A stretch of 34,943 bases of DNA from positions 1 through 34,943 of the forward strand of contig JAISUH010000058.1 in NCBI GenBank assembly GCA_031272205.1, read 5' to 3'. Positions 18,411 to 27,603 of this stretch are shown here, piece after piece. The position numbers and the translations under genes were made by a program. Every line of letters begins with the position of its first letter. Position 1 is the first letter of the stretch. The stretch is from Dysgonamonadaceae bacterium (GTDB taxonomy: Bacteria; Bacteroidota; Bacteroidia; Bacteroidales; Dysgonomonadaceae). A model generated the notes under the pieces. The model was not told the origin of the DNA and did not search any database. It saw nothing but the letters and a program-made list of their open reading frames with translations.

Positions 18411-19700
18411 ATGGAACTTTCTTCAAAATACAATCCGCAGGAAATCGAGCAAAAATGGTATCAATATTGGCTCGATAAAGGACTCTTTCATTCCGAACCC
18501 GACGAGCGCGAACCTTACACCATCGTCATTCCGCCGCCCAACGTTACCGGCGTGTTGCACATGGGGCACATGCTCAACAATACGATTCAGGATGTGCTGG
18601 TGCGTCGCGCCCGTATGCAGGGCAAAAACGCCTGTTGGGTGCCGGGAACCGACCACGCTTCCATTGCTACCGAAGCCAAAGTCGTGAATAAACTTGCACA
18701 GGAAGGCATCAAAAAGTCGGATTTGACACGCGAAGAATTTCTTGAACACGCTTGGGAATGGACGCGCAAGCACGGCGGCATCATCCTCGAACAACTGAAA
18801 AAACTCGGCGCCTCCTGCGATTGGGAACGTACCGCGTTTACGATGGACGAAATCCGCTCACAGTCGGTGATTAAGGTGTTTTGCGACCTCTACGATAAAG
18901 GGCTGATTTACCGCGCTAAAAAAATGGTAAACTGGGACCCGCAAGCCCAAACCACCATTTCCGACGAGGAGGTCAATTATAAGGAACAAAATGGGAAATT
19001 GTATTATTTGAGATATGCCATTGCCGATAGTGGACTTGCAGGCAACGCCACCACGGAATACGCCATTGTTGCTACCACCCGCCCCGAAACCATTTTCGGC
19101 GACACGGCAATGTGCATCAACCCCAACAATCCCAAAACCGCACATTTAAAAGGCAAGCACGTGATTGTGCCGCTCGTCGGCCGCGAAATCCCTGTTATAG
19201 AAGACGAATATGTGGATATGGAATTTGGTACGGGCTGTCTGAAAGTTACGCCTGCACACGACATTAACGACTATGCGCTCGGCGAAAAATACAACCTCGA
19301 AAGCATTGACATTTTTAACGACAACGCCACGCTCAACGCTGCCGGCGGCGCGTATGAGGGAATGGACAGATTTGACTGCCGCAAAAAAATCGAAAAAGAC
19401 CTTGAAGAGGCGGGCTTGATGGAAAAAATAGAACAATACACCAACAATGTCGGTTTTTCGGAGCGCACCGATGTGCCGATTGAACCCAAACTTTCTACGC
19501 AATGGTTCTTGAAAATGAGCGATTTGGCTAAACCGGCCCTCGAAGCCGTTGAGAGCGACACGATAAAGTTTTTCCCCGAAAAATTCAAAAACACCTACCG
19601 ATACTGGATGGAAAATATCCGCGACTGGAACATTTCCCGCCAACTCTGGTGGGGGCACCGGATACCGGTGTGGTATGTTTTTGAGGAGAAAGCGGACTAA
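18411..19700 (+). pseudogene. valS: Valine-tRNA ligase, N-terminal half only (truncated)
   Basis: The open frame codes for 429 residues, against about 870-950 for full ValS. Present are [13 protein letters not shown], the HIGH-type signature VLHMGHML (H50, H53), [13 protein letters not shown], the editing domain ([14 protein letters not shown]), [15 protein letters not shown] and [15 protein letters not shown]. The frame then stops at TAA 19698-19700. Missing are the DTWFSS stretch, the KMSKS loop, the anticodon-binding domain and the C-terminal coiled coil, so aminoacylation is not expected. A second frame from 19697 continues for 20 codons ([18 protein letters not shown]) to TGA at 19757-19759, suggesting a frameshift near 19697 and then loss of the rest. 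The guaA ATG is 80 bases on. Upstream frame opening to 18306 overlaps the tRNA and is not used. Confidence 0.9.
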
Positions 19701-19839
19701 CGGCTATGGTACTTGTCAAAAAAACCGATGCTGAGGAAACTTGGCAGGCGTCGGATTGAACTTTTTTTTCTTTCAATTTGATAGGGGGATGAAAAGAATT
19801 TTTCACTACCTTCGCACATTAAAAAATCCCAGACAAGTT

Positions 19840-21360
19840 ATGCGCGAAAAGATTATCATCCTCGATTTTGGTTCTCAAACCACCCAGCTTATCGGACGAC
19901 GCATCCGTGAGCTGAATACCTATTGCGAAATCTTACCCTATAATAAGTTCCCTTTCGGCGATAAAACGGTGAAAGGCGTAATCCTCTCCGGCAGCCCTTT
20001 TTCGGTAAACGACGCCAATGCGTTTAAAACCGATTTGTCCCAAATTCGCTCTCATTACCCGATGTTGGGTATCTGTTACGGGGCGCAATTGCTGGCGCAG
20101 TCGTCGGGCGGAGAGGTGGGGCGGAGCGCGTCGCGTGAATACGGGCGTGCACACCTGAACGTGAAAGATCCTTCGGATGCGCTGTTGGGCAATCTGCCCC
20201 CCCGATCGCAGGTGTGGATGTCGCACGGCGATACCATTTTGCGCATACCCGATAATTTTCGCGTGATTGCATCAACGGAAGACGTGGAAATCGCAGCCTA
20301 TAAAATCGATGGAGAGAACACCTGGGCGGTGCAGTTTCACCCCGAAGTTTTTCACACGGAGCAGGGAACAAAAATACTCGATAATTTTTTGCATATCTGC
20401 GGCGTAAAGAAAGATTGGACGCCGGGTTCCTTCATCGAATCCACCGTAAAGGAATTAAGAGAAAAATTGGGCAACGACAAGGTTATCCTCGCACTTTCGG
20501 GCGGTGTGGATTCGTCGGTGGTTGCCGTACTTTTAAACAAGGCTGTCGGGAAAAATCTGACCTGCATTTTCGTCGATCACGGATTGTTGCGCAAAAACGA
20601 GTTTGAAACCGTGCTTGCCGATTACGAGCACTTGGGACTGAACGTTATCGGGGTGAACGCCAAAGAGCGTTTTTACAGAGAATTGGAAGGAGTAAGCGAA
20701 CCCGAAAAGAAACGCAAAATTATCGGTAAGGGGTTTATCGATGTTTTCGATGAGGAAGCGCATAAACTGACCGATATCAAATGGTTGGCGCAAGGCACTA
20801 TCTATCCCGATATTATCGAATCGCTTTCCATTACCGGAACAACCATAAAAAGTCACCACAACGTGGGCGGCCTCCCCGAAAAAATGGATTTGAAGTTGTG
20901 CGAACCGCTCCGTTTGCTGTTCAAAGATGAGGTGCGCCGCATCGGTCTGGAGCTGGGAATGAAACCGCATTTGGTTTACCGCCACCCCTTTCCCGGTCCG
21001 GGACTTGGAATCCGTATTTTGGGCGCTATCACTCCCGAAAAAGTGCGCATAGCGCAAGACGCCGACGATATCTTCATTTCGGGGCTTCGCTCAACAGGTT
21101 TGTACGACAAGGTTTGGCAGGCGGGAGCGATACTTTTGCCGGTGCAGTCGGTGGGAGTGATGGGCGACGAACGCACCTACGAAAACACCATCGTTTTGCG
21201 TGCCGTAACCTCAGCCGACGCCATGACTGCCGACTGGGCGCATCTTCCCTACGAGTTTTTGGCAAAAATGTCCAATGAAATCATCAATAAGGTGAAAGGC
21301 GTGAATCGAGTGGTCTATGATATTTCATCGAAACCGCCTGCAACGATAGAGTGGGAGTGA
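19840..21360 (+). CDS. guaA: GMP synthase (glutamine-hydrolysing)
   Basis: This 506-residue cytoplasmic enzyme amidates XMP to GMP using glutamine and ATP. The class I glutaminase domain has [11 protein letters not shown] with Cys79 and [10 protein letters not shown] with His167 and Glu169. The ATP-pyrophosphatase domain has the PP-loop SGGVDSS (220-226), and the dimerisation part contains [11 protein letters not shown] and [15 protein letters not shown]. The frame is open upstream to 19741, but that extension carries a poly-Phe stretch and no family similarity; ATG 19840 gives [16 protein letters not shown], the normal start. It immediately follows the truncated valS. No strong promoter was found in between; TTTG at 19777 with TACCTTCG at 19807 is a poor fit. 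Confidence 0.97.
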   Translation: MREKIIILDFGSQTTQLIGRRIRELNTYCEILPYNKFPFGDKTVKGVILSGSPFSVNDANAFKTDLSQIRSHYPMLGICYGAQLLAQSSGGEVGRSASREYGRAHLNVKDPSDALLGNLPPRSQVWMSHGDTILRIPDNFRVIASTEDVEIAAYKIDGENTWAVQFHPEVFHTEQGTKILDNFLHICGVKKDWTPGSFIESTVKELREKLGNDKVILALSGGVDSSVVAVLLNKAVGKNLTCIFVDHGLLRKNEFETVLADYEHLGLNVIGVNAKERFYRELEGVSEPEKKRKIIGKGFIDVFDEEAHKLTDIKWLAQGTIYPDIIESLSITGTTIKSHHNVGGLPEKMDLKLCEPLRLLFKDEVRRIGLELGMKPHLVYRHPFPGPGLGIRILGAITPEKVRIAQDADDIFISGLRSTGLYDKVWQAGAILLPVQSVGVMGDERTYENTIVLRAVTSADAMTADWAHLPYEFLAKMSNEIINKVKGVNRVVYDISSKPPATIEWE

Positions 21361-21385
21361 AGCAAACCGGTTAAATTCCGCTTTC

Positions 21386-23467
21386 TCAATGCTCGTTTTG
21401 CCGGCTCTGAATCTCTTTTTTCAACTCAGGATAAGCAATGCGCGTGTGATAAATCGTTTTCAGTTTGTCTATGAAAACATCCTTTATTGTTCGTATGTTT
21501 TTGAAGGTGATGGGCGTATTACTAAAATAGCCTTCGGATACTTGCGCGTCAATCAGACTGTTCACTAACTTGCTAATGGACTCCTCCGTGTATTCGGAGA
21601 GGCTGCGCGAAGCGGCTTCCACCGTGTCGGCCATCATCAGTATGGCGGTTTCCCTGCTAAACGGGTTGGGTCCGGGATAACGGAAAAGGCTCTCGTCCAC
21701 CTCTTTTCCGGGATTCGCGTTTTTCCATGAATTGTAGAAATAGCGGGGCATGCTTGTGCCGTGATGGGTCTCGATAAAATCGATGAGTTGCTTCGGAATG
21801 CCGTTTTTTTGAGCGATTTTCACGCCGTCTTTCACGTGACTGATGATAATCTTGGCGCTCTCTTCGAAAGGAAGACCTGTGTGTGGATTCATTCCTGCCA
21901 CCTGATTCTCTGTGAAAAAAGCGGGATTCTCCATTTTACCGATGTCGTGATACAACGCTCCCGTACGTATCAAAGAGGCATTTGCCCCCAATTTTATAGC
22001 GGCGGCCATGGCAAGGTTGGATACCTGCAAAGAGTGTTGGAATGTTCCCGGCGCTTTTTCGGAAAGCTCTTTGAGGAGGGGCTTGTTGATGTTGGACAGT
22101 TCCACCATGCTCACTCCGGAAATGAAGCCGAACGTTTTTTCCATCAGATACACTAACGTGTAGGAGAACATGATGAAGATGAAGTTAATCAGGAAATAAA
22201 TCAAAACGACCCACTCTATCTTATCGAGATTTCCTTCCTGAAACAGCGAAAAACCGATATAAACAACCACGTAAACCAACAGGATAAAAAACGAACTGCG
22301 AATCAGCTGCGACCTCTCGGTAAGCTCTTTGAGCATGAATACCGACACCACCGTTACCGCCATCTCTATAACGATAAATTCAAACGGAAAGGGCACCATC
22401 AATGAACACAGGATAACGGTGATCAGGCCGGCAAAATTTGCCGTCCGCGAATCGATAAACGTGCGGATGAGGATGGTGAGTATGGCGTAGGGAATAATGT
22501 AAACGCTGAACAGGTTGTAACGTATGGTTATTGCGGTGAATACGACGAAAAACGCAATGAGCATCACCATAAACAGCACGTGCTGCCGGTTGTGGTATTC
22601 CTTCGGGCGGAAAAACAGCAGGTAGAAGAAAAACGCCCCCATCATGGTGAGGATCAGCAGGAACTGGCCGAGGATGATCCAATTGTTCCGTTCCGTCCCG
22701 CCGCTCCGTTCTTCGGTGATGCGTTTCAGCGACAAAAGAATATTATAGGTCTGCGGACTGATGATCTCGCCCTGGTCGATGATTCGTTGTCCGGTTTGTA
22801 CCAATCCGACCGACGGGGATACCTGTTGTATAAATTCGTTTCGCGCTTTGTCGGAAGTGGAGGCGTCGTAGATCACGTTCTCGCGGATGTAGTTGTTGAG
22901 ATCGAGCGCTTTCAGCGTGCTTTCCGGCAAACTTTCCGGTCGGTCCTGCATGATTTGCTCGTAAGCGGAGCGGATGGTGGAGAACGATTTTACATCGTAG
23001 GAATTGGCCACGTTGTCGGTTTTGATGCGCAACGACTGTGTTTTGGATGTCGAGACCTTGTCGTAGTTATCGGAGCGCATGATGCCGTTCTCATACAGTT
23101 TCTTCAATTTATTGCGGATATAGAGGAGATTGTCCGGCGTCATATTTTTGAAGCGCGGGTTAGTGTTCATGTCGGCGTCAAATTCGACCATCGCATTGCT
23201 TGCAATTTCGGAATCGAGGATGTAATAGGGTTCGTAATACGTCAGGATGCTGTCCTGCTCCTGTTTCAATTGTGCCGCGTCTTTGTATATGGGGAAATCG
23301 AAAGGCGCCGTCAGGAGGCCATACTGCCAGGGACGCCCCTCGTTGAATGCGTATTTAAATGTCCCCTGTTTCGGAAAAACGTAGAGAATCAAGAGGCTGG
23401 CCACAATAAAGATTAAGGGCACGAAATATTTCGTTTTAATCCTTAGTTTTTTTAATTTTGAATTCAT
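21386..23467 (-). CDS. 7TM receptor-type HD phosphohydrolase (PgpH-like)
   Basis: This 693-residue inner-membrane protein has an N-terminal anchor (residues about 14-30), an external 7TMR-HDED-type domain to about 260, then seven membrane segments (about 264-445), and a cytoplasmic HD domain. Metal ligands are visible as FQHSLQVSNLA (H478) and LYHDIGKMENP (H507, D508). MNPHTGLPFEESAKII and ETHHGTSMPRYFY follow, as in the family. Members such as Listeria PgpH hydrolyse cyclic di-AMP; this activity is inferred, not shown. The gene ends 25 bases from guaA (convergent) and begins 53 bases downstream of the GT2 gene on the same strand, so readthrough from that gene is possible. Confidence 0.92.
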   Translation of the reverse strand: MNSKLKKLRIKTKYFVPLIFIVASLLILYVFPKQGTFKYAFNEGRPWQYGLLTAPFDFPIYKDAAQLKQEQDSILTYYEPYYILDSEIASNAMVEFDADMNTNPRFKNMTPDNLLYIRNKLKKLYENGIMRSDNYDKVSTSKTQSLRIKTDNVANSYDVKSFSTIRSAYEQIMQDRPESLPESTLKALDLNNYIRENVIYDASTSDKARNEFIQQVSPSVGLVQTGQRIIDQGEIISPQTYNILLSLKRITEERSGGTERNNWIILGQFLLILTMMGAFFFYLLFFRPKEYHNRQHVLFMVMLIAFFVVFTAITIRYNLFSVYIIPYAILTILIRTFIDSRTANFAGLITVILCSLMVPFPFEFIVIEMAVTVVSVFMLKELTERSQLIRSSFFILLVYVVVYIGFSLFQEGNLDKIEWVVLIYFLINFIFIMFSYTLVYLMEKTFGFISGVSMVELSNINKPLLKELSEKAPGTFQHSLQVSNLAMAAAIKLGANASLIRTGALYHDIGKMENPAFFTENQVAGMNPHTGLPFEESAKIIISHVKDGVKIAQKNGIPKQLIDFIETHHGTSMPRYFYNSWKNANPGKEVDESLFRYPGPNPFSRETAILMMADTVEAASRSLSEYTEESISKLVNSLIDAQVSEGYFSNTPITFKNIRTIKDVFIDKLKTIYHTRIAYPELKKEIQSRQNEH

Positions 23468-23520
23468 CGGTACGATCTTTTATGTATAACAATCCGGATG
23501 CGAATATGCGAAATTTTTTT

Positions 23521-24321
23521 TTATAATCGCATCAATTTTATCAATTTTCTAACGATATACGCCATTTTTCCGGTGTGAACGCCCGGCAGTTTTATCCCTT
23601 TTTCTTTAGAAAATTCATCGCGGAAATCCCTTGCATGCTCCCAATCTTTTCTCCTTTTTATGCGGTGTTTGGCATCTTTACAAGTCATGATGGAATTTTC
23701 TCTATGATAATAGGAATACGCGGTATGGGGGACGGTTACGAGTTTGTTGGCATAATAGACGGCGGGAATCGAAAAAGTCAAATCTTCGATGAGGCGTCCT
23801 TCTTCGAAGCGGAGATTGTTCTGCTTCAGAAAATCGAATTTAAACAGATACCGCCAGACGTACCCCCACTTGCCCACGTAGGTTACCTTTAATTTGTCTT
23901 GTGTTTTGGTATATACCTTTCTTTTTTTGAAAAGCTGTGTCTTATACCGTTTCTTTTCGTTGATCATGCCGCCGCAGGCCATATCCGCATCTGTTTCCGT
24001 AATCGCGGCAACCATTTCTTTATAATAGTCGGCGTTGATACTGTCGTCCGCATCCATAAAATGGATGTACTCGCCTTTGGCTGCGTCAATTCCCGTATTT
24101 CTGGCGGCAGAAAGGCCTCGATTTTTCTCGTGTTGAATCAAGCGTACCGGATATTCCCGTACAATATCTGCAGATTTGTCAACCGATCCGTCGTCCACAA
24201 CGATAATATCCAACTTCTTGTAGGTCTGTAACATCATGTTGTCTAAACACGACTTTATGTATTGTTCTCCGTTAAAAACAGGGACAACAACCGTAACAAC
24301 AGGTTCTTTTTTCATTGTCAT
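23521..24321 (-). CDS. Family 2 glycosyltransferase
   Basis: This 266-residue protein has the GT-A fold. It starts TVVVPVFNGEQYIKSCLDNMM, with VVDDGSVDKS (D43, D44) for nucleotide-sugar binding and HFMDADDS (D90, D92) as the metal-binding DxD. NRGLSAARNTGIDAAKGEY is the standard linker. The C-terminal 80 residues are basic (HRIKRRKDWEHARDF) and may touch the membrane. It would add a sugar from a nucleotide donor to a growing surface glycan; donor and acceptor cannot be told. The first Met at 24321 and the Met two codons later (24315) are both possible starts. It diverges from the GT4 gene over 241 bases. Confidence 0.93.
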   Translation of the reverse strand: MTMKKEPVVTVVVPVFNGEQYIKSCLDNMMLQTYKKLDIIVVDDGSVDKSADIVREYPVRLIQHEKNRGLSAARNTGIDAAKGEYIHFMDADDSINADYYKEMVAAITETDADMACGGMINEKKRYKTQLFKKRKVYTKTQDKLKVTYVGKWGYVWRYLFKFDFLKQNNLRFEEGRLIEDLTFSIPAVYYANKLVTVPHTAYSYYHRENSIMTCKDAKHRIKRRKDWEHARDFRDEFSKEKGIKLPGVHTGKMAYIVRKLIKLMRL

Positions 24322-24344
24322 GAAGATGTAGCACTATAACAATT

Positions 24345-24352
24345 CAAAGTTA
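24345..24352 (-). promoter_or_regulatory. -7 element for the GT2 gene
   Basis: The minus strand reads TAACTTTG, fitting TAnnTTTG, 23 bases before the GT2 start codon. A weak TTG lies 23 bases further upstream. Confidence 0.5.
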
Positions 24353-24502
24353 CGCATTATTTATCGAATGACAGTCAATTGTCCGGCTTTTTCAATTTTT
24401 TTACTTTTCCGCAAACAAACGATGGGCGGGGCTTATTGGGACTGTTTATAAAAAAATAAACACATTGACCTTGAAAAAGTACATTGCTAATTGAAAAAGA
24501 AT

Positions 24503-24510
24503 TACTTTTG
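24503..24510 (+). promoter_or_regulatory. -7 element for the GT4 gene
   Basis: TACTTTTG matches TAnnTTTG, 52 bases before the GT4 start. The upstream TTG boxes lie at 16 or 29 bases, neither ideal. Confidence 0.45.
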
Positions 24511-24562
24511 TTGTTCGGAACGGGGTGTTCCGAAGGATGGTTGAATAGGACAAAAAGCAACT

Positions 24563-25648
24563 ATGGATGAAACAACTGATATAAAAAAGAAAAAACTGCT
24601 CGTTGATTTGTCGGCGTTGAAAGATGTTTATTGCGGCTTGGGACAAGTTGCGTTGAACTATGGACGGCATTTTATGGAAAACGCAAAAACGATATATGCT
24701 GATTATCAAGTTGTTTTGCTTGTCCCGAAGGACTTCTTCGGAAAATTCGGCAATGAGGTGGAGTATATTTCCTCGAGCAGTTGGTTGAGAAAACATTGTC
24801 GTTTTTTGTTCCCGAAAGTTGATGTTTGGCACGCCGTACATCAACTCTGCCGTTTCAAACCGGCATACAAACAGACAAAATTTTTGCTGACCATTCACGA
24901 TTTGAATTATCTGTACGAAAAAAGCGGCTACGAACTTACCAAACGCCAAAGACGGATAAAACGTAAAATTCAACGTGCCGATAAAATTATTTGCATTTCG
25001 GAGTTTGCAAAATCGGAAGTTGAAAAACATCACGACCTCACGGGCAAAGATTACAGCGTAATTTTGAACGGCGTGGATAATTTGGAACAACAACTTGCCC
25101 AAAAGCCCAAAACAACCATCAAACAACCGTTTTTTTTCTCCATCGGTGTTATTAAGCAAAAAAAGAATTTTCACGTTTTACTCGATTTGATGAAAATTAT
25201 ACCCGAAAAACATCTTTATTTGGCGGGAAAAAACAACACGAAATACGGCGACGCAATCGTTCAACGCATTGAAAATGATAATATTACAAATGTTCATTTG
25301 CTCGGCACGATTTCGCAGGAAGAAAAAGTTTGGCTGCTGAAAAATTGCGAGGCATTCTTGTTCCCGTCGCTTTTCGAGGGCTTTGGCCTGCCTGTGATTG
25401 AGGCCATGCAGTTTGGAAAGCCGGTTTTTTCGTCCGACAAAACAAGTTTGAAAGAAATTGGTGGCAAATTTGCCTATTTTTGGGAAAATTTCGAGCCGAA
25501 TGATATGAAAAAAATGATAGATGATAACCTTGATAATCATTTAAAAAACGAGGAATTGCAGGAAAAAGAAAAAGAATATGCCGTATCGTTCTCCTACGAA
25601 AAACATTTTGAAGAATATGAAAAAATATACCGCGAACTTTCCCGTTGA
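24563..25648 (+). CDS. Family 4 (GT-B) glycosyltransferase
   Basis: This 361-residue protein has the GT-B layout. The N-terminal half contains VDLSALKDVYCGLGQVALNYG and HDLNYLYEKSGYE, and the C-terminal half starts near FFFSIGVIKQKKNFH. The donor-binding motif PSLFEGFGLPVIEAM carries the EX7E pair (E272 and E280), typical of retaining GT4 enzymes. It has no membrane segment. The gene overlaps the start of the following Stealth gene by 32 bases, which suggests translational coupling. With the Stealth gene it forms a small surface-polysaccharide unit. GC content is lower than in the housekeeping neighbours (many AAA and AAT codons), which may hint at acquisition. Confidence 0.92.
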   Translation: MDETTDIKKKKLLVDLSALKDVYCGLGQVALNYGRHFMENAKTIYADYQVVLLVPKDFFGKFGNEVEYISSSSWLRKHCRFLFPKVDVWHAVHQLCRFKPAYKQTKFLLTIHDLNYLYEKSGYELTKRQRRIKRKIQRADKIICISEFAKSEVEKHHDLTGKDYSVILNGVDNLEQQLAQKPKTTIKQPFFFSIGVIKQKKNFHVLLDLMKIIPEKHLYLAGKNNTKYGDAIVQRIENDNITNVHLLGTISQEEKVWLLKNCEAFLFPSLFEGFGLPVIEAMQFGKPVFSSDKTSLKEIGGKFAYFWENFEPNDMKKMIDDNLDNHLKNEELQEKEKEYAVSFSYEKHFEEYEKIYRELSR

Positions 25649-26570
25649 TTTGGTGTATCTCTGGGTTGACGGCAGCGACGAACAGTGGCTTGCAAAGAAG
25701 AATGCCTTTCTGGGAAAAACAACATTTCACAAGGATGTGAATTGCAAAGGACGTTTTGCCGATAACGACGAGCTGAAATTTTCCTTGCGCTCGCTCGAAA
25801 AATACGCCCCGTGGATCAGGAAAATTTTTATTGTTACCGACAATCAAATTCCTGATTGGATAGATGTTGAAAATACAAAGATTCAAGTTGTTAATCAGAA
25901 TGATATTTTGCCCAAAGAAGCGCAGCCCTGTTACAATTCGGTCATCATCGAACATTTTTTGTATAAAATTCCCGATTTGGCAGAACATTTTCTGTATGCC
26001 AACGACGATATGTTTTTCAATGCAGCTGTGGAACCCGAAGATTTTTTTGCCGCCGATGGTTATCCGATTGTTCGCCTTCGCCCCTATCCGTTTGCGCAAT
26101 TTTGGTATTTTGTAAAAAAAATGGCCGGCAAAAAATTGTCCACATATCGAAAAACAATCTTGAAATCAAGTAATTTGATTAAAAATAAATTCAAAAAGCG
26201 TTATTGGGGACTGCCGCATCACAACATTGACGCCCATTGCAAGAGCGATTACCGCGATGTGGTAGAAACGGTTTTTGCCGACGAAATCCAACCCACTGTC
26301 GTTCATCATACCCGAAACCGGAACGATATTCAGCGGGTGATCTTTTTGTATTATGCGCTGGCTGTCGGACACGGACATTTACGTTCGATCAATCGAACAG
26401 AATCGTGCGTGGTGAGGATGCAACGGCGTAATTATCAGCGATATTTCGACAAATATCATCCCAAGCTTGTTTGTATGGAAGACAGCGAGCGGGTTTCAGA
26501 CGCCAACCGCGAACGTGCCAAAATGTTTTTGGAAACCATTTTCCCTGAAAAATCGGAATTTGAAAGGTGA
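25617..26570 (+). CDS. Stealth-family polysaccharide phosphotransferase
   Basis: This 317-residue protein has the Stealth conserved regions: CR1 VDLVYLWVDGSDEQW (residues 10-24), CR2 around 47-132 (NDELKFSLRSLEKYAPWIRKI, then LYANDDMFF), a CR3-like block at LPHHNIDAHCKSDYRDV, and a CR4-like end KLVCMEDSE. Stealth enzymes transfer hexose-1-phosphate groups to build phosphodiester-linked glycans; related proteins occur in capsules of Neisseria and other bacteria and as the eukaryotic GNPTAB. The frame opens further upstream (25578), but that part lies inside the GT4 gene; ATG 25617 gives MKKYTANFPVDLVYLW. It overlaps GT4 by 32 bases and converges with a second Stealth gene. Confidence 0.9.
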   Translation: MKKYTANFPVDLVYLWVDGSDEQWLAKKNAFLGKTTFHKDVNCKGRFADNDELKFSLRSLEKYAPWIRKIFIVTDNQIPDWIDVENTKIQVVNQNDILPKEAQPCYNSVIIEHFLYKIPDLAEHFLYANDDMFFNAAVEPEDFFAADGYPIVRLRPYPFAQFWYFVKKMAGKKLSTYRKTILKSSNLIKNKFKKRYWGLPHHNIDAHCKSDYRDVVETVFADEIQPTVVHHTRNRNDIQRVIFLYYALAVGHGHLRSINRTESCVVRMQRRNYQRYFDKYHPKLVCMEDSERVSDANRERAKMFLETIFPEKSEFER

Positions 26571-26606
26571 AGTTCTGATTATTGCAAATAAATTATTATA
26601 AAATAA

Positions 26607-27599
26607 TTATTTTTCAAAACTTGATTTTTCGGGCAAAATACTCTGGAAAGCGGTCTCGATATTTTGCATAACTTTCTCATAATTACGGATATGCACATTA
26701 TCATTGATGCAAATAAGTTTATATTTTTGGCTGCGAATTGCCTCCACTGCTTGCTTTGATTTCAGCACGAGCGGAAACATTTTGGTGTCGTTGTAAGTGT
26801 TGTAGGGCTCAAAATTACCGGTGCAAACTTGCCAAGTGCGGAACAGTTCGGGCGTCAAATCGTTCGACTGCCGGAAACGGTGCGTTGCGGCTTCCAAAAG
26901 TTCGCTTTCGGCATTTTTCCAGACATCGACAAAGGTGGATTTCAGAAACGGTTGCGCATTGTGCGGCGTACGCAAGGTAACAAATTTCGGATAATGTTTC
27001 AGCCAATAATTCAAACGGGCTTTGGAACCGTAAACAGGGTTGTACCATTTGTCGCCGAACTTTTGCATTACCTCCCGTTTATTAAAGTGGGAGTTGATAA
27101 TATGGATATTGTGTTTCAGCATTTTAGCCCATTGTGAGAAGCCTGAATTGTAACGAAAGACGGCGATATCGTTCGGTAAGCCTCCGGTAAAAAAACGATC
27201 TTCTGACAAGTGATTGATCATGAAAAAATCGTCGTTGAAATAGACAAATTCTTCGGTCAAATCAGGGATTTTATGCAAAAAAAACTCAAGCACATTTGAG
27301 TTGAAAGTCGGTAAAAACTGCGCGGGAATGTAATCCGAATGGTTTACCAGAGCAATTTTTGGATGATTTTCGTTCAAAAAGTCGGGTTTTTGTCCGCAAG
27401 TAACGAAATGGATTTTGCGTACCCATGGAGTGAATTTTTCGATGCCGCGAAACCAGTATTTCAGCAAGCCATAGTCGCGGAAACGCGCCTCCGAAACTTC
27501 GTTCTTCGAGTTGTCGATTTTCCCCGAATAGGATGCAAATTCTTTTTGCCATTTCGGGTCATTCATGTCCACCCAGGTAATCACAAAATCCATGGCCAT
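26607..27599 (-). CDS. Second Stealth-family polysaccharide phosphotransferase
   Basis: This 330-residue protein has CR1 MDFVITWVDMNDPKW (3-17), CR2 with RFRDYGLLKYWFRGIEKFTPW, VNHSDYIPAQFLPTFNS and FVYFNDDFFM, CR3 as TPHNAQPFL, and CR4 KLICINDN. It resembles the first Stealth protein in architecture and in its PEKSxFE end, but the sequences differ widely elsewhere, so this is not a recent tandem copy. It converges with that gene, 36 bases between stops. It begins four bases after the gltX stop on the same strand, so it is probably transcribed with gltX. Substrate is unknown. MAM and the inner Met two codons later are both possible starts. Confidence 0.9.
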   Translation of the reverse strand: MAMDFVITWVDMNDPKWQKEFASYSGKIDNSKNEVSEARFRDYGLLKYWFRGIEKFTPWVRKIHFVTCGQKPDFLNENHPKIALVNHSDYIPAQFLPTFNSNVLEFFLHKIPDLTEEFVYFNDDFFMINHLSEDRFFTGGLPNDIAVFRYNSGFSQWAKMLKHNIHIINSHFNKREVMQKFGDKWYNPVYGSKARLNYWLKHYPKFVTLRTPHNAQPFLKSTFVDVWKNAESELLEAATHRFRQSNDLTPELFRTWQVCTGNFEPYNTYNDTKMFPLVLKSKQAVEAIRSQKYKLICINDNVHIRNYEKVMQNIETAFQSILPEKSSFEK

Positions 27600-27603
27600 A
27601 AAA

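Noticed and set aside
19741-19839. N-terminal extension of GuaA
   Set aside because: It opens at a TTG inside the valS remnant and has a poly-Phe stretch; the family start matches ATG 19840.
22580-23416. 278-codon open frame on the plus strand
   Set aside because: It lies opposite the 7TM-HD gene, with no domain and shadow-like composition.
26584-26614. AT-only imperfect palindrome between the two convergent Stealth genes as a terminator
   Set aside because: The arms are A/T only with a bulge, and it overlaps the stop of one gene; too weak to call.
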